From Symmetrospora coprosmae (Eukaryota; Basidiomycota; Cystobasidiomycetes; Symmetrosporaceae): a DNA stretch of 64,000 nucleotides. The position numbers and the translations under genes are program-made. This document shows, piece by piece, positions 10,738 to 25,000 of this stretch (within the stretch, counting starts at the first letter, position 1; every line of letters begins with the position of its first letter). The notes below the pieces were generated by a model. That model did not search any database, was not told the origin of the DNA, and saw only the letters and a program-made list of their open reading frames with translations. The stretch lies in the NCBI GenBank assembly GCA_008802785.1, contig VUYT01000035.1:1-64000 (forward strand). The letters run 5' to 3'.

Positions 10738-12987
10738 TCAGATGCTGTACTTGTCCGCGTCGTCCTTCTCGTTCTTGCTGAAGCTCGACTCGACGACGAC
10801 CGCATGCTCCTGGCTTACCATGACCCCGAGACTGTGCGCGTGCATGGGCAGGCTCGTCGCGCTCTGGTGGTGGTGCGCGTTGCGCTTCTCGGACGACAGC
10901 GGCCCGCGCGCGCTGACGTGCAGCGGAATGTCGTACGTGAGGCCCTGCGGCGAGAAGGACGAGCTGGACCCGCCATACTGTGAGCCCGCGTACTGGTGCC
11001 GCCAGAGCCGGAAACTGTCAAACAGGAAGGTGAAGCCGAGGGGGAGGGCCGTAGACAAGAAGGCTGCCGCGAGGTAGCTGTTGGGAAGAGGCTCACAGCT
11101 GTCGTCAGATGGCTGTGGACAAAGCCTGAAGCATGCGAGAGCTGCCCCACCTGTGCACCATCGGGAGCAGCTTGGTCGTCTCGACCCCATCAACGCCGCC
11201 ACATGCGTGCATGACGCTCTGTAACCAACCAGAGAACCGTCTCAGCCTTTTGCTTGGTCCATGCCATAACACAGTACCGGCATTATCGGGCTCACCTCCG
11301 TACTGAAGATCTGCGAGCAGGAAACGGATGCAGAGAATCGATCAATGACTGGCAAGACAAGGAGCGATAGACGCGCCAGACTCACCAAGATCATGATGAG
11401 ATAGAGGAAGTGCGTGATCTGGTCCTTGCGCAGGACGACCTTGAGCTGCCGAATCTTTGTGCTCGTCTCGCTGATTTGGCTCCCGATGATGTCGCTGTAC
11501 TTGGCTGGCATGTCGGTGGTCGGGACCAGATTGGCGAACGGCTTGTCAGCCGCCAGCGTCGGCTGGACCTTGGTCTTTGCGCCGCGCGGCAGCTCGACGA
11601 CTGTGCTGTAGAGCGCGTCGGTCTCCGCTTGGCGCGTCTCTTCCTCCATGACGAAGCCTACAGGATGCAGTGCAAATGCAAGAGAGGGTCAGCACGGTCC
11701 AATCTTGCCTGTTTGTGCGTGCGTGCGGATACTGCAAGAATCAGGCGGAGGCGACGTACGCTCCAGCTTTGCGATCCGATCCTTGACTGCCCTGACGAGG
11801 GAGACGTAGGCGACGGTGCCGCCCTGGGCAATGCACGCGATGTGATGTCAGAAGCGGTATTTTCCGAAGCAGACCGAGCGTCTGCATGAGCTCACAAGAG
11901 TCCAAATTCCAACGAGCCAAGCGCAAGTCGTGTAGCCAGCTAGCTTGATGGCGCTGGTCGGGCAGACTGGGTAAGTAGAAACTTCAACGCAGGCATGTGT
12001 AGCAGTCCGCGCTTACTACTTGACTTCATCGCCTCGACCGAGCAAGGTCGTCACTGGACCCGCCAGTCCAGCGAGCAGCCTCAGATCGTTGGCAGCTTCC
12101 GCCTGGGCGATGACGGCAAAGATGGCTGCGACATCGTCGTTCTGGCCGGGCATCTGCAATCGGTTTAGACATATCATGTGGTGTCAGTCAGTCATGTGCG
12201 CGCTACTTGCCATCAGTCTGCTGGGAGGAAGCGCACCTCGCGAGCCAGGATGAGAGCAGAGGGGACGAGCGAGCCGATGGATGCCAGGATGCAGAAGAGG
12301 AGGAGCGCGTTCAGGATGAGGACACCCATCGGCCCTCGGCTCCGATTCAGCGAGCCAATGTTCATGAGAGCTCGCCGGACGCTCGGGTTCGATGCGAGGA
12401 CGTTGAATACGAGCGTGTACCCGCACATGACGATGAATGCCAGAGACATGTACCTGTGTGTGCGGGTGCGCGCTGTTCGTCAGCATCCGTTTAGGCACCG
12501 AGCGCCAAAGTAGGCGAGGCTCTCCACCCACTGGAAAGCACCACCAAAAGCCGTCCAGTGCTGGTCCCGGTACGCTTTCACGATGATTGCGCTCTGGACA
12601 ATTTCGGACGCGGCGAAGGCGACGTAAAAGATGGGGCAGAAGGTCCGAAAGTCTGGGCGGGACATTGCGCCGTCGCGGATGACCAAAGTGAGCGAGCCGC
12701 TCCGCCACCGGAAGACGAGGGCAAGCAGCATCAGGGCAATCACGCCGGAGCAGAGACCCATGATGGCGTAGCAGCCGCGGTCGAATGCGTCCGTTTGGTG
12801 GTAGACCTGGCTCAGAAAGTAACCGCGGAGTCCATCGAACGGCGAGACCCCTTCAGGCTGCGGGTCACAAGCACGCAGACGTCAGTGTCCGTAGCGACAC
12901 TCTGCAGGAGGAGATACGTCGACGATCTCGAGGACGAACCACCGCGGCCAAGATCTGGTTCAGCATCCCCTGCAGAGTTTCGGCCAT
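10738..12987 (-). CDS. Seven-helix membrane protein of unknown function (525 aa, 10 exons)
   Basis: Exons 12987-12940, 12857-12499, 12453-12237, 12153-12017, 11953-11896, 11823-11760, 11657-11386, 11310-11296, 11218-11151 and 11077-10738; the chain closes in phase from ATG to TGA. Exon 8 is a 15-nt micro-exon and intron 2 only 45 nt. The first junction is ambiguous by one codon. Seven hydrophobic segments can be counted, in order: IMGLCSGVIALMLLALVF, CPIFYVAFAASEIVQSAII, MSLAFIVMCGYTLVFNVLA, VLILNALLLFCILASIGSLV, AIKLAGYTTCAWLVGIW, THFLYLIMILIFS and YLAAAFLSTALPLGFTFLF. A soluble charged loop lies between helices 5 and 6. The plan suggests a receptor-like protein, but I see no motif of a known GPCR or pheromone-receptor class. 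The tail is Ser/His-rich. Confidence 0.75.
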
Positions 12988-14191
12988 ACTTGCAACCGTG
13001 TATACGTGTATAGAGGAAGAGTCTGAGTGACCGTGAGAGGCGGCACAAGAGGGTGTAACGAGGCGTTGAGTAGAAACGGTCGAACACGGGGTGGGCGGTA
13101 TGATGCAAAGAGAAGGCAGAAGGGGGAGGAAAGGGCGAGCCAGCAGTAGTCGACTGGCGCCAAAGGAGCAGGATGTGAGTGCCAACGCCGCGCGTGAGGG
13201 ATCTCCGTGTCCCCCCTTTCAGCCCGGAACGCGCAGGAAGACGTCTTTGCGCACCGCGTCCGGGGTGCACCTTCCGTCTTCCGTCAGACTCGGCCGTCGT
13301 CCGGAACTGTACAGGGAAGCGGAAGCCATGCATGCTTCGGATCTGCCATGCGTGGAACTTCGCGCTGGCTCGTGCGAGAAAGGGGCAAGCCAGGAAGGTG
13401 GTGGGTCACCTCCGGGCAGAGGGCAAGCACGGCGAGAGAAGCCTGCTCCTCATGCAGTAGGTAGGTATGGCTTGGTGAAGGAAGCGGTTGCAGCGGCAGG
13501 CGAGCTGCTCGTGGCCCAACTTGCGCGTGGGCGTGTAATGGCGCCAGGCGGGGCGCACTTCCGGGAGCACTAGCGCCCGCAGCAACTGTCGTACTACTGC
13601 CTAGCGCGTTGTGCCACCTTGACGGCGCTGAGTTTGCAGTTGACGTGGACGCGGACGCGGACGCGGACGCGGGGCGGAGAACGGCTGTCCTGTTGGATGG
13701 CCAGGAGGGCCCCGGAAGCTGGCAGAAGCTGTCCAAGGAAGACAGCAGACGGCCATCGTGACAAATGTGCTGGAAAGACGGGTCTGTAGTCGACAGATAA
13801 AGCGGCTGCAGAAGGCATGTGCAGTAACCCTCCCGCTTGCCGTGACACTGTCTTGCTTCTTGAGCTGCTGCAACACCCAAAGTTCCGGAGGCCAGTCAGT
13901 GCACAGATGTACGGACACGTTTGCCTCGTGTCACTCTGACTCCTTCTATTCGTATCCTGCCAACCACATGTGCAGGCGTCGTAGACTGCAGTTGATGCAT
14001 GGCGGGAGGAGGAAGGTCCATCAGGGAGACTGCACTCAGTGCGTGCGGGTTGCGCCACATACTACAGAGGGTCAATCTCCTGACAACCCCTCAGAGGCCG
14101 TTCAAGGACAGGTTGAGCGGACACGACACGACACGAACGGCAGCTTGGTATGCCAGCACAGGGACAAGCTGCCTGAGCGCATCTCGACGTC
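12988..14191. promoter_or_regulatory. Divergent intergenic region with a GGACGC repeat, no gene seen
   Basis: 1.2 kb between the starts of the seven-helix gene and the ITFG1-type gene. Open frames on both strands lack splice-supported or conserved content. Four perfect GGACGC units sit at 13647-13672. It probably carries the two promoters. Confidence 0.35.
13647..13672 (+). repeat. GGACGC hexamer tandem repeat
   Basis: Four perfect units plus a GG remainder in non-coding DNA between two divergent genes. Significance unknown. Confidence 0.7.
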
Positions 14192-16942
14192 ATGCTGTCC
14201 CGCTTGCCGTCACCGCTCGGCCTGCTCGTGGTAGCGCTCCTGCAGCTCGGCTGGGCTCGACACGCCTCTGCCTTGTTCTTTGGGCTCATCGGGGAGCAGC
14301 GCTTCAAGTACGAAGGTCTTATTGACGTCGGGCCGCTCGGGCTCGACAATGTCGATGGCATCGTGGCCGCCCTGGCGGACGTCGACGGCGAGCAGGCGTG
14401 GGTCTGGTCGTGACGATGCCGCCTCTGTGCGCGCGGGAGAGCGCGAGACATTGCAGACTGAACACCATGAGAAATACTTCATCGCCCGATACAGTCTGGA
14501 GCTCGTCATGCTCAGCGCAGACCAGCGCAGTCTCAGCCTGTACAGCTGGAACAGGGGTGAGTCCGCTCTCGTCAAGGTAGCGGAGCGACAGACACGTCGC
14601 CGCCAGGCATGTCTGCGGACGCACACAGCTGACACGCAATGCGGTTGCGAATACCACAGCCAAGTATGCCTTTCAACCTGTTGGCGGCAAGAAGGCACAG
14701 CCGTTCCTCCATGCGCCTTTCGTCGTTACCAACCTAGTCCCCGGAGACTACGACTACGATGGTCGGCTGGACCTCCTTTTGATGGGCGAGGAGAACCCAG
14801 GCGGATGGTGGGGGGACAATGAGCTCAAGCTGCAAATGCACCGAGGGCAGGGCGGTGGGCGCTTCGGTGAGACACAGCTCACAGCCGTGCATCCGGGCAA
14901 GCTTCAGCGTCAGGACTGATGCCATCGCCTGAACTTTCCCGCTACAGCTGAGGCTACTAGTGTCCCCTCATCCGGCTTGGCTCAGCCCATGGCATTCGAT
15001 GCTCAGGGTGACATGAAAGTCGATCTGCTCGGCTTTCCTTCCGGGGATGCCAAGCAGCAGAATCTCAAGATATGGAAGAACGACTGGCTGGCAAGCAACA
15101 AGAGTCATCTGTTCACCCTGTGAGTCTGTCATCTCTCAGGAAGCAGGCCCAGAAAAAAGCTCCATCAAACGCATTCGTTGTCTCTCACTTGCGCCAGCTC
15201 CGACCCTCCGCTCGACATGGCCAGCTTCAATTGCCAATTCCCGAATCCGCACTCGAATGCATTCATCGATCTGGACGGCGACTGCCTAGCGGACCTCTTT
15301 CTCGTGTGCGAAGACCCTTCCGACGCTCAGCGCCTCTCGTACCAGATCTGGGTGAATGCGAAAGAGGCAGGCTTCAAGCTGGCGCAAAGCGGCCCCCTGC
15401 CCCGCGGCACTGCTCCCGGCGCAATCACGCTTGCCGACATGGATCGTGACGGAACCATGGACATGGTGTTTCCCACTTGCGAAGGAGGCTCGGCAGGCTG
15501 CGCAATCAATATTGCCTATAACACCCAGATGCCGCTATGTCAGCAAACCGCATCCGGGTTTGCTGGCGTCAACTTGCAGACTGTATTGCAGAGCAAGAGG
15601 AGGTGCAGAGAGGCGACAGACCTCTGCGTTGCGGACGACCAGTTCAAGTTTGATCTCACGCAAAGCGAGAGCAACTCGGTGGGTTGGCTGACTAATGGCG
15701 CCTCGAACCTCGCTGAGCCACGTGTCTGACCTCCTCTCCTGCACTGTGATCGCCTAAAGGCCTTCCAGCGGATACCCATGTCCACCCTCTTCCCATCCGC
15801 GCCGCACATCATCCTTTCCGACCCATCCTTCCGCGGTGCCCTTCCCAACCCGCTGCGGATCGGAGACTTCAACAAGGACGGACATCCAGACCTGCTGGTC
15901 GTGTCTGCCTCACACTCGTCCGCGCAGAGCGGGAGCGTGTCACTCCTGCAATCGATTCCCTGCGACAAGAAGACCTGCTCTCGAGCCGAGACCGAGGCAT
16001 CACGCCGGACATTCTCGCGCATGGACGGCGAGTCCGCAAGCGCGCTCAATCGCATCTCGGACGCGCGCTCGGCACTCTGGCTTGATATTGACGAGGACGG
16101 CAGCCTGGACATTCTCGTTCAGCGCAACGGCAAGGGCAGCGGTGCGAGCAGGACATTCACGTTCATCAAGAACAACTACTACCATGACGCCTTCTTCCTC
16201 AAGACGCTCTTTGGGAATGGGGCGTGCGAGGGCGTTTGCCAGGACGAGAATGGGACGCGATACAAAGTGGGTGTCCGTGGGGCTGCTTTCTGCCTCCTTG
16301 CCAGCGCGCTGCTGAGATCGTTTGAACACCGTGCTTCTCTATAGCCGTACGGCGTGAGCTACTCTGGAGCTTCGTACAAGTTCACCGTGCTCGACCCGAC
16401 CGGCGCGAGAAAGGCGACGTCAGTGGGGCAGCTGCCACAGACGGGCTATCTGTCCTCTCAGGCGCCACACTCGTACATCGGACTAGGGCGGACCAACAAT
16501 TACGTCGAGAATCTGTTTGTAGGGAGCACGCGGCACCAGGATGCGCACTATCTCTCGATCGAGGGGTTGATACCCAACTCGCAGCTCGTCGTCGTCCCGT
16601 ATCAGCCAGAGGATGGTGAGGATCCGAGCACGTGGAACAAGCAGCTCTTCCTCCAGCCCGGATGGTGGATCTTCTGGGTAGGCGTCGCGCTCGTCACGGC
16701 ATTCGTCGTGCTCGCTGTCGTCGTGCTGGTCCTTTCGCTGAATGAAAAGGCAAGTCGGCCCCACGACCCCTTCTCCGGATCATCAGTATGCTAACGCGTC
16801 GCGTCTTATTTCACTCATAGCGTCAGGACGAATTGGAACGGCGGCATGCTATGCATCTCATCAACTTCGATGGTGAGTAGCGAGTTATATGGTGACATTG
16901 TGATTCACAGCGCTGACTCTCCCTCCGTCTCCAGCGTTGTGA
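14192..16942 (+). CDS. ITFG1/TIP (linkin)-type FG-GAP membrane protein (716 aa, 9 exons)
   Basis: Exons 14192-14397, 14495-14576, 14629-14866, 14948-15119, 15198-15678, 15760-16266, 16345-16749, 16821-16872 and 16935-16942; phases close exactly. A signal peptide (SPLGLLVVALLQLGWARHASA) leads into an extracellular region with five calcium-type FG-GAP loops: DYDYDGRLDLLL, DLDGDCLADLFLV, DMDRDGTMDMVF, DFNKDGHPDLLVV and DIDEDGSLDILV. The conserved GLGRTNNYVENL string follows, then one membrane helix near the C-terminus (FWVGVALVTAFVVLAVVVLVL) and a short basic tail. This is the plan of T-cell immunomodulatory protein/linkin, a type I surface or ER protein. Intron 7 appears to start with GC (GCAAGT at 16750). 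The last exon has only 8 nt and completes the conserved ending HLINFDAL. Confidence 0.9.
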
Positions 16943-17076
16943 AACCTAGAATCTAGATCGCAACAGTGCGCAGAAGGGCTGTGTAACGATTAATGTATAC
17001 TGCATGCTATACGTTCTGCACGCTGGTCTGCTTGCCCCTACAGCAGGTCCGGCCTTCACACCAAACACAGAGTATT

Positions 17077-20447
<3,371 letters not shown>

Positions 20448-20576
20448 CCTTCACTGTATCTCTGCGGTTGCCATCTGGCCGAGCCTGTGAGCGGCTCGCT
20501 GTCCCTTGCACCGACGTCTGTCCCTTGCCATCCATCCATCGCACCGCACTCTGTCCCATCGCATCGCATCGCAGCC
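20448..20576. promoter_or_regulatory. Short divergent promoter between SWA2 and COQ10
   Basis: Only 129 bases separate the start codons, and the region repeats CATCGCATCGCATCGCA just ahead of the COQ10 ATG. Shared control is inferred from spacing alone. Confidence 0.5.
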
Positions 20577-21582
20577 ATGCTCGCATCAGTCCAGCGCTCC
20601 TCATGCAGGGCCATGCGCGGCCCATCGCGGCCCTGCTCGTCACCGTCACCGTCACCCTCACCCTCACCATCCACCTTGATGGCATCATGCAGCATCCGCA
20701 TTCAGAGAAGGTCCAACAGCTCGACCGCGAACTCGAACTCGCCAGGGACAGGGACAGGCGGCTCATTCAAGATGGACGGCAGCCTGCATACCTTCCACGA
20801 GCGAAAGATCCTGCCGTGTGTGACTGCACCCGTCCCATTCACCTCCTCGGCGAGGTGCGCGTGCTGAGTACCCGATCGATCTACCGTACCTGCACGCAGA
20901 TACAACCAGCGCCAGCTATACTCGATCGTCGCAGACACAAACTCGTACCGCCGCTTCCTGCCCTTCGTCGAGACGAGCCGCATCGTATCGCACGACGGTC
21001 CTGGAGAAATGAAGGACAGCCCGTGGATCGACGGCTCGGGCGCGCCCGGTGACGTGCACAAGATGGACCACATCATGAAGATTGGATTCATGGGCTTCAA
21101 CGAGGAGTGGACATCGCACATTACGTGCGAAAAGTACTCGCGCGTCTCTGTGCGTCTCCTGCTCTCTCGTACGGCCTTCCAGATACAGGAACGATTGCTG
21201 ACATGGAGGGAGGTGAAAACCGCAGGCCTACTCAAGCCCGTCTAGCCTGTTCAAGACACTCAAGACGACATGGACGTTGCATCCCGCGCCCAGCAATGCG
21301 CCGCATCCAAGCACAGCTCTACCCCACGCCTCGCCCGCCCTGTCCACGCCCGGCGCGCCAGACTCGTCGTCACCACCCTCTACAACGGCGTCCAGCTCGA
21401 CGCCGTGCACCTCGAGCGCAAATGCGAACGACCCTACCCTCGTCAGCATAGACCTCGCATACGAGTTTGCCAACCCGCTCTACGCCGCCGCTGCCGGCGC
21501 AGCGTTCCAGCGAGTCAGCGGGAAAATCATGGGCGCCTTCGAGAAGCGCGTCAGGGAGGTGTACGGCGATGGCACGAGGTAG
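20577..21582 (+). CDS. COQ10: Coenzyme Q-binding START-domain protein Coq10 (281 aa)
   Basis: Exons 20577-20815, 20900-21149 and 21226-21582. The spliced product reads FHERKILPYNQRQLYSIVAD, then FLPFVETSRIV, IGFMGFNEEWTSHI, SSLFKTLKTTW and a C-terminal LVSIDLAYEFANPLYAAAAG: the Coq10/START signature for binding coenzyme Q at the inner mitochondrial membrane. The first about 65 residues are Arg/Ser-rich and nearly free of acidic residues, as expected for a matrix-targeting peptide. A Ser/Pro-rich insert of about 45 residues sits between the TTW strand and the last helix; most fungal homologues are shorter there. The start is the ATG that opens the targeting peptide. Confidence 0.93.
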
Positions 21583-22001
21583 ACTCTGATTGAGAGCCGA
21601 ACCTCAGGCGCAAGCCCAGGCAGCGACAGCCATGCGCGATGCGAAGTCGCCAGACGATCGGATCTGGCATTCGGCGTCCCTTCCACAGGCAGCAGATGCT
21701 CGCAGACCGTTGGCTGAGAAGGCGAAAAAGTCGACTCGCGAGCATAGGTGCGCACATGCTCACTAGCAAGTGCGAATACGATCTTCGCGCCACGGCCAAG
21801 GACGACTGAGAGACGGGCGGCATATCTTGATTCATACGGCCTTGCCAGGGGTCGACTCGGGCCTCTTTGAGAAAGGGAAGCATGGTAGTCATCACATTGT
21901 CGAAAGTCAAATATCGAAAGTAGCGAACACAAGCGAGCGTGTCGTGTCTGCGTCCGTAATCTCGCACGTCACGTCTCGAATACAAGCAGAGAGAAATACG
22001 G
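21583..22001. other. Convergent 3' intergenic stretch, no gene seen
   Basis: 419 bases between the COQ10 and RhoGEF stops. It is slightly less GC-rich towards 21880-22000. No supported gene or RNA was seen. Confidence 0.4.
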
Positions 22002-25000
22002 TCATCTGGGCCGTCTGATCGCCACGCGAGCGTGCTGTATCACAGCCACTGCATTCTCGGCGCAGCTCTCGCTGATGTCCTCCTCCTCCCCATCGTCGTA
22101 CTTCTCGCGGCCACGGCCGCCGCGTCGATACGCTGGCTCTCCGTCTTCGCGGTACGCACCATCATCGTTGTCATCGTCATCATACACCGTCTCCGTCTCG
22201 GTGCTTGTCTCCTCATCCGCGCTGGCGCCTGGGTGACTGTAGAGGGACGGCGGAGTAGGCGACGGCGCCTTCTTGCGCACAAGGCCGTTCCGGACCTGGT
22301 CCATGACGCGCTGCTTCTCCCTCTCGGCGGCGCGCACGCGCTCGCTGACGTGCTCCAGCCCACCGCGGTCGAGGCGCGCTGCACCAGAGCCATCGTCCAG
22401 CTGCTCTGCTGCGAGCGCGAGCAAGCCCGTGTCGCTCCCTTCGTACGCCAGCTCTGCGCGCACCTTGTTGAACCGCATAGCCCACCACTCACGCTCCTGC
22501 GTCTCGTCATCGGCGCTGCGCTGCCCTGACAGCGCAGACGACAAGTGCACGGCTCGTGCCGCTCGACTACCGGGACCGCCGGGCGCTTTGGCCGTCTTCC
22601 GAGCAGTAGTGCTCCTTGCGAGCGCTTGCTCCGAGGGCGACTTTGGCAGTGACGGTTCGGTGGCTTTGACAGACGTGCTCGAGCTACTAGCTGCAGCGAA
22701 CGATGAGCTGGCTAAAAGTCCCGCACGCGAATACTTGCGAGCCAGATCGGCTCTGCCGCTGCCGTCGTCGCCCGTCCGCCTGTTCCTCCCTTCCCCAGCA
22801 CCGTCTGGAAAGACGAGCGAGCGCATCGTGGCGATGTACGACTGCTCAAACGCGCGAACAAATTGTGCACGCTCTTGTAGCTGCGCCTGACGCGAGAGAG
22901 GCACATTGCGGGACGTGAAGTCGGATGTCGTCACGTAGATTGTGGTCGCCAATGCTGCGGATGAAGGAGTGAAGGAGACCGAGTCGGACTCCGTCCAGAC
23001 CGGCAGCAGCTCGAGCGCTAGAAGATGCTCGTGTCCTGACATGCACAGCAGACCAAGGTCAGTGAAGAGCCCGAAGAAAGAGAGCGAGGCCAGCGGACCA
23101 CGCACCAGTTCTGTCCGAGACGTCCGTAACAGAGAGAATTCTGGCTGCTCCCCAGTCGTCCACGACTCTGTATTTGGCGCCTTTCTCCTCCTTCGCATAC
23201 GCCTTGAGATTGCTCTTGCTGCCTTTCATCAGGCCGCCTCGCAGACCATCGGCATGCTTGGTTGCGAAGACGACGAGATCATTGAAGACAAAGGCCTGGA
23301 TGGGCGTCTCTTTCGTCTTGGCGGTCCGCGGAGAGCGGCCGCCAGTTCCGCTGGCACTGCCAAAGCCGCTGAGCGAGGATGAGATCGAAGCTTGCCTGCG
23401 TCGCGACATGCTGACAGAGCCGACGGTCGTGGATGCTGGGAAGTACGGGTTGTGGGCAGTCAGGCCGGATGAGCCAAAGTCGGCAGTCTGGCCAGAGCGG
23501 CTGGGCATCGTGCTGAAGCTGCGGGTGCTGGATGATTTGGACGATACTGTAGAGAGGGGTCGCAGACTGCCAGGTGTCGAGGCACCAGAGAGCGAGGATG
23601 GACCATCGGAAAGGAAGGATGCAGGCGAGTGCCGGCCTGCGCGGGACATGCCAGCTGAGCAAGGTTGCGAGGTGATCTCGAGCGCAGCCAGCTCCCGCTC
23701 GCTGAGGTGGATGCGGCGTAGCATGCCGTGCGCAAGCAAGCGCCGGTCTCTGCGAGCGAGCGACATGCCCGTTGGCATACCCGAGATCTTGCTAGAGAAC
23801 TCCTTGAGGTCCCCATATTCCTCTTCGCGCACCTTGACTTCCTGCATCACCCGGATAATGCCGTCTGTTACGTTGAGCAGGGTGAGGATGTCTCCATGGT
23901 CTGGATGGTTTGGTGAAGAGAGGTCACAGAGTTGCTGAGGAGCCACATACAATGCAGGTGTGAGTAGTTTATGTCTTGACAGTATTTGAGCTGTTTGCAG
24001 CTTACCTTGAAGAATAGCGGATACTTCATCAGTCTTTGCACAGGCTTGAGAAGGAAGCTCGACAGCGTCATAGAGCCACACTCAGGCAGTCCCTGCTGCA
24101 TCCGGACAAATTCGCCAAATTCGCTGTCGGGCTTCTGCGTCATTTCCTCGATGTCACGCACCACGGCGTCGAATCGGACTAAAAACGGCTGGTGCACCTG
24201 CAGCTGCGGGATGAAGGGCAGAATCGCCTCTGCAAGTCGGAGGAGCACGACGCCCTGCGAGGCCCGGCATTGCTGAAGCGCAAGGACCAAGCGCGAATGT
24301 AGGCGGACAATGTCGTCCAGCCAGTCAAGGAGGCGCGAGACGCTATCGGGCACACCGGCGATCCAGCGGCCCTGCGGAGTCCGGAGAGGGTGACTGAAGA
24401 TCTTGACGACGCCTCGCAGCCCGTTGACGAACGACTCTTCCGTCTGACTCAGCTCGTAGATGACTTCTTGTCGGCGCAACTCCTTCGCAGAGTGCAGCCG
24501 GCTGATCTCGTCGTAGATGGCGGGCGGAATTGTAGACCGCCACGTTTTGTCAGACGGCAGGGGCGAGATGAGGTGATGGCCCGACTGTTGCAGGGTCGGA
24601 TGATAGGATGACGACGGTGCCTGCGAGAAGTCGGGACTGCCGGTCACCGCGTTCGCGATGTCAATAAGACACGCCGGTCCAGTTAGAGCCCGCTTTCGTC
24701 CGGTACCGGGTGTACCTGCTACCTTCGGGACGGGCTGCAGGACACTGGGTACAGGCGAGGCTGCCCTAGATGCTGTCGTACCAGACTCGATGCGAGAGAC
24801 GGCAGGCGTGGCCGGCTTATCTTTGCCGCCTCCAAAGAAGCTCGGCAGCCTCTTGCGCCCCTTGGACTTGCTTGTTGAGCCAGAGAAGCTGCTGCTGAGT
24901 CGCTGGAAGGCGCTGATTGACAATGCGCGCGTGCGCTTCTCGGGAGTTTTCTCGGGCGCCGACGAGGCTATCGGAATCTCCGCGGGCTGCGCTTGCGATT

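Noticed and set aside
13284-13880. Long minus-strand open frames between the seven-helix and ITFG1-type genes
   Set aside because: Composition is repeat-driven (GGACGC run) and the translations show no conserved segment.
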